Shown piece by piece: positions 17,492 through 20,000 of a stretch of DNA of 20,000 nucleotides. Both the position numbers and the translations under genes were made by a program. Each line of letters starts with the position of its first letter. The first letter of the stretch is position 1. The stretch is from positions 6,104 through 26,103 of the forward strand of contig NW_013651790.1 in NCBI RefSeq assembly GCF_000499385.1, in the 5' to 3' direction. This stretch comes from Eimeria necatrix. Taxonomy: Eukaryota; Apicomplexa; Conoidasida; Eucoccidiorida; Eimeriidae. The notes under the pieces are model-generated. The model saw only the letters and a list, made by a program, of their open reading frames with translations, ran no database searches and was not told where the DNA came from.

Positions 17492-18488
17492 ATGTGGGCC
17501 TCTGTTGCTGCTGCTTCTACTGTGTCTTCGTCGGTCACTAGGCCGTACCTCAGCCGCAGCACGTGCTGCTGCAGCAGCGGGAGCGCCAGGGGGGCCCGCT
17601 GCTGCTGCAGCAGCAGATCTGCTGCTGCTTCCCAGCAGAGTGCAACCTCGTCCTCTTCCTCAGCAGCAACAGCAGCAGCGGGCGCAGCAGCAGCAGCAGC
17701 AGTAGCTGCTGCTGCTGCTGCTCCCTTGTGCGCCTGGAACTGTATTTCCAGCATCCCCCTTTGGAAGCAGCAAACTTCCCGTTTGCTGCAGCTGCTGCAG
17801 CTGCCCAGCCGCGTCAGGGCCTCTAGGGCCTCCCGGGGGGCCCCCCTGCGTCTGTGGGGGCCCCCGCGGCGCCCCCCTGCTGCTGCTGCTGCTGCTGCTG
17901 CTACTACTGCTTGGAAGGGGGACAGCAGCCGCTGCTGCACCTCCGAGTCCACTGCAGCAGCAACTAAGGCCAGCGCTTGCTGCTGCTCCGTCAGCTGCCA
18001 CGCGGGGTGCAGCAGCAGCAAACTGGACTCTACTATGGGGCGGACCCGCAGCCGCAGGAACTGCAGCACAGCAGCACCAGAGGCCAGCGCGGCCTCCACT
18101 GCGTGCAGCTGCTGCTGCAGCTGCTGCTGCTGCTGCTGCAGCTGCTGCTGCTGCTGCTGCAGCGCGGCCTGCTGCTGCTGCGGCTCCTGCTGCAGCTCCT
18201 GCTGCTGCTGCTGCGGCTCCTGCTGCTGCTGCTGCTGCTGCTGCGGCTGCTGCTGCTGCTGCACAAAGGCCCGCAGCTGCGCAGCAGCAGGCTGCAGCTG
18301 CTGCGCCAAAGTGGCCTGCGCATGCAGCAGCTGCACCAGCAGCTTTATTTCCGGCGGAGACAAAAGAGGACATTCGTGGCAAGAAGGTGTATGTACACCT
18401 GAAGCCAGCGGCAGCGAAACCCGCTGGTAAAAAACTGCTGGCGACAGCAGCCCGCAGCGCAGCAAGCCAGTCGGCCCCGCGCACTCCG

Positions 18489-18529
<41 letters not shown>

Positions 18530-18862
18530 GGGGTGCTGCTGGTGCTGCTGCTGGGGGTGTCGCTGCTGCTGGTCGAGGCGGCGGGGGGGCTGCGTGCAGT
18601 GTTGTGGAGCTGGCGGCGGCGCGCGCGGTGCTGCTGCAGCAGCTGCAGCTGCTGCTGCAGCTGCTGCTGCTGCTGCTGCAGCTGCTGCTGCTGCTGCTGC
18701 AGCCGGGCCCTGGCCCTGCGGAGCTTGGAGCGGCCCCACAAAAAGTGTGGGGCCAGCTCAGGTGTATCGACAGGAAAGCTCGCGACAGACTCGTGGACGA
18801 GAATGTCGTGGACTCCAGAGGAGAAGCTGAAGAGCCCCACAGTGCGCGGCAGCAGCAGCGCC

Positions 18863-18904
<42 letters not shown>

Positions 18905-19217
18905 GGGGGGGCGAGGCCCAGGGCCGCGGGAAAGTCTGCATGCACCTGCCCGTACATGAACTGGAAACTCGGCAGCTGCTGCAGCAGCTGGTGGCCACTT
19001 AAGGGAGAATTAATAAAGAAAAGAGACAGCAGCGGGAGGGCCCCCAAGTCCACTTGGGGGGGGCCCCCCCGCCGCTGCTGCTGCTGCAGCGACACAGCCC
19101 GCAGCACGGAGAGGCCCCCCAAGGAGTGCGCCACCACGGCCAAGTGGCATATTTGCTGCCCAGCAGCAGCATACAGCTGCAGCAGCTGCTGCAGACTCCG
19201 CAGGATAAACTCCGCCT

Positions 19218-19256
<39 letters not shown>

Positions 19257-19584
19257 GGGCGCTTGCAGCAAGAGCAGTAACCGCGTCATCAGCGGCGGTT
19301 CAAGCGCACGGACACGCAGCAGCAGCAGCAGCAGCAGCAAAGGAGGAACCCGCAGCAGCAAGACCCACGCAGCAGCAGCAGAACCAGCAGCAGAAGGACA
19401 GTCTGCAGCAGCAGCAGCAGCAGCAGGGTCTGCAGCAGCAGCGCGACAGCTGCACGCTCGACACCGTCGCAGCTGCAGCACCACCAGCAACCGCAGCAGC
19501 AGCAGCACCAGCAGCAGCAGCAGAACTGCAGCAGCAGCAGCAGCAGCACTCCAGCAGCAGCACTGCAGCAGCAGCAGCAGCACT

Positions 19585-19617
<33 letters not shown>

Positions 19618-19870
19618 CCTGCTGGTCGACGAGGAGGGGGTGGAGTGCCGTGGCTTCCTCGTTGAAGTCAACAGCAAAACTGTGCCAGCGGAGAGGCCCC
19701 TGTGTCTGCGGCAGCAGCTGCTGCGGCAGCGGAGCAGCAGCAGCAGGCTGTCTGTACAGTTTGCTGCCGCCCCACAAGCCGCTAATTGCTGCTGCTTCTG
19801 CCAAGGGGAAAAAGGAAGTCCAAGAGCCCCGGTGGCCGTGCACAAACAGCAGCAGATGCACGTCGCAGCT

Positions 19871-19924
<54 letters not shown>

Positions 19925-19961
19925 GGGGGAGGAGGAGGGGGAGCCCGGCGCTGCTGCAGCG

Positions 19962-19999
<38 letters not shown>

Positions 20000-20000
20000 A
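12967..20000 (-). CDS. GPI inositol-deacylase, PGAP1/Bst1 family, with large homopolymeric insertions; 5' end outside window
   Basis: Model: exons 20000-19619 and 19215-12967. PGAP1/Bst1 are ER-membrane lipases that remove the inositol acyl chain from GPI anchors. Exon A gives VHLLLFVHGHRGSW (strand before the oxyanion loop) and SFAVDFNEEATALHPLLVDQ, matching the family VDFNEE...DQ block. Exon B continues in phase as AEFILRSLQQLLQLY then LAVVAHSLGG, with the nucleophile Ser codon at 19125-19123. Further family-like blocks: FFINSPLSGHQ and VGLFSFSSGVHDILVHES; the His in SCHECPLLSPPE (codon 18378) is a possible catalytic His. Hydrophobic segments near 14800-14690, 14395-14300, 14255-14110, 13365-13265 and 13070-12990 fit a multi-pass C-terminus. 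Over 2200 residues against roughly 900-1100 in the family; Gln, Ala and Ser runs make up the excess. The 3' end is unsettled: donor CTC|GTGAGT at 12966, or read-through to a stop at 12895 within the 31-bp repeat. Confidence 0.78.
19216..19618 (-). other. Intron of the PGAP1-like gene, CTG-rich on the sense strand
   Basis: In gene sense: GACCAGCAG|GTGCTGCTG ... (CTG)nCAG|GCGGAG. Removing these 403 bp joins DQQ to AEFILRSL in phase 0. The result fits the continuous DQ-AE-x-L...ILxLY block known from Bst1/PGAP1, which fixes both boundaries well. The exon A frame would otherwise hit a TGA at 19289. Confidence 0.8.

Noticed and set aside
1..20000. tRNA, rRNA or retroelement coding sequence
   Set aside because: I saw no cloverleaf-type sequence, rRNA core or reverse-transcriptase/integrase motif on either strand, within the limits of reading by eye.

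Overview
The window looks like nuclear DNA from an apicomplexan of the genus Eimeria (chicken coccidia), in a repeat-rich part of a chromosome. The reasons are: dense CAG/CTG triplet arrays that read as runs of Gln, Ala, Ser or Leu; several internal blocks of the telomere-type heptamer AAACCCT/TTTAGGG; spliced genes with short introns; and proteins of recognisable families swollen by homopolymeric amino-acid runs. This mixture is well known for Eimeria. The species cannot be fixed by eye. I see no prokaryotic features, tRNA, rRNA, CRISPR array or transposase.

Layout. 1-5130 is mostly repeats: GGGGGCCCCC palindrome arrays (205-448, 3727-4110, 4229-4395), AAAT tetranucleotides, five telomere-like blocks, a 36-bp-type Gln/Glu/His/Lys minisatellite (about 1985-2320) and a 56-68 bp minisatellite (2697-3195). 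Inside this lies one recognisable gene fragment: a minus-strand exon (921-1037) of a 3'(2'),5'-bisphosphate nucleotidase (CysQ/inositol monophosphatase superfamily). 5262-5786 may hold a minus-strand gene. 5827-8489 (+) is a well-supported six-exon gene for a RING-H2 finger protein of 529 residues; its zinc ligands are spread over four exons and all splice phases agree. 8490-11800 has no firm gene; it holds a candidate exon, a 400-bp array of CTAG/AGCT tetramers, CAG-CTG palindromes and short minisatellites. 11832-12949 is AT-rich and ends in about 26 copies of a 31-bp unit. 12967-20000 (-) is most of a GPI inositol-deacylase (PGAP1/Bst1 family) gene with one confirmed intron; its 5' end lies beyond the window.

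The clearest cross-cutting pattern is that triplet repeats are strand-sorted by gene structure. In the two solid genes, exonic repeats are mostly CAG on the sense strand (Gln/Ala/Ser), while introns carry CTG on the sense strand, usually running straight into the acceptor as (CTG)nCAG|exon. A second pattern is a dispersed palindrome, GGTGTAYRTACACC and near variants, found seven times. The genes have no obvious shared pathway: one acts in GPI-anchor remodelling in the ER, one is a probable ubiquitin ligase, and one is a metabolic phosphatase fragment.
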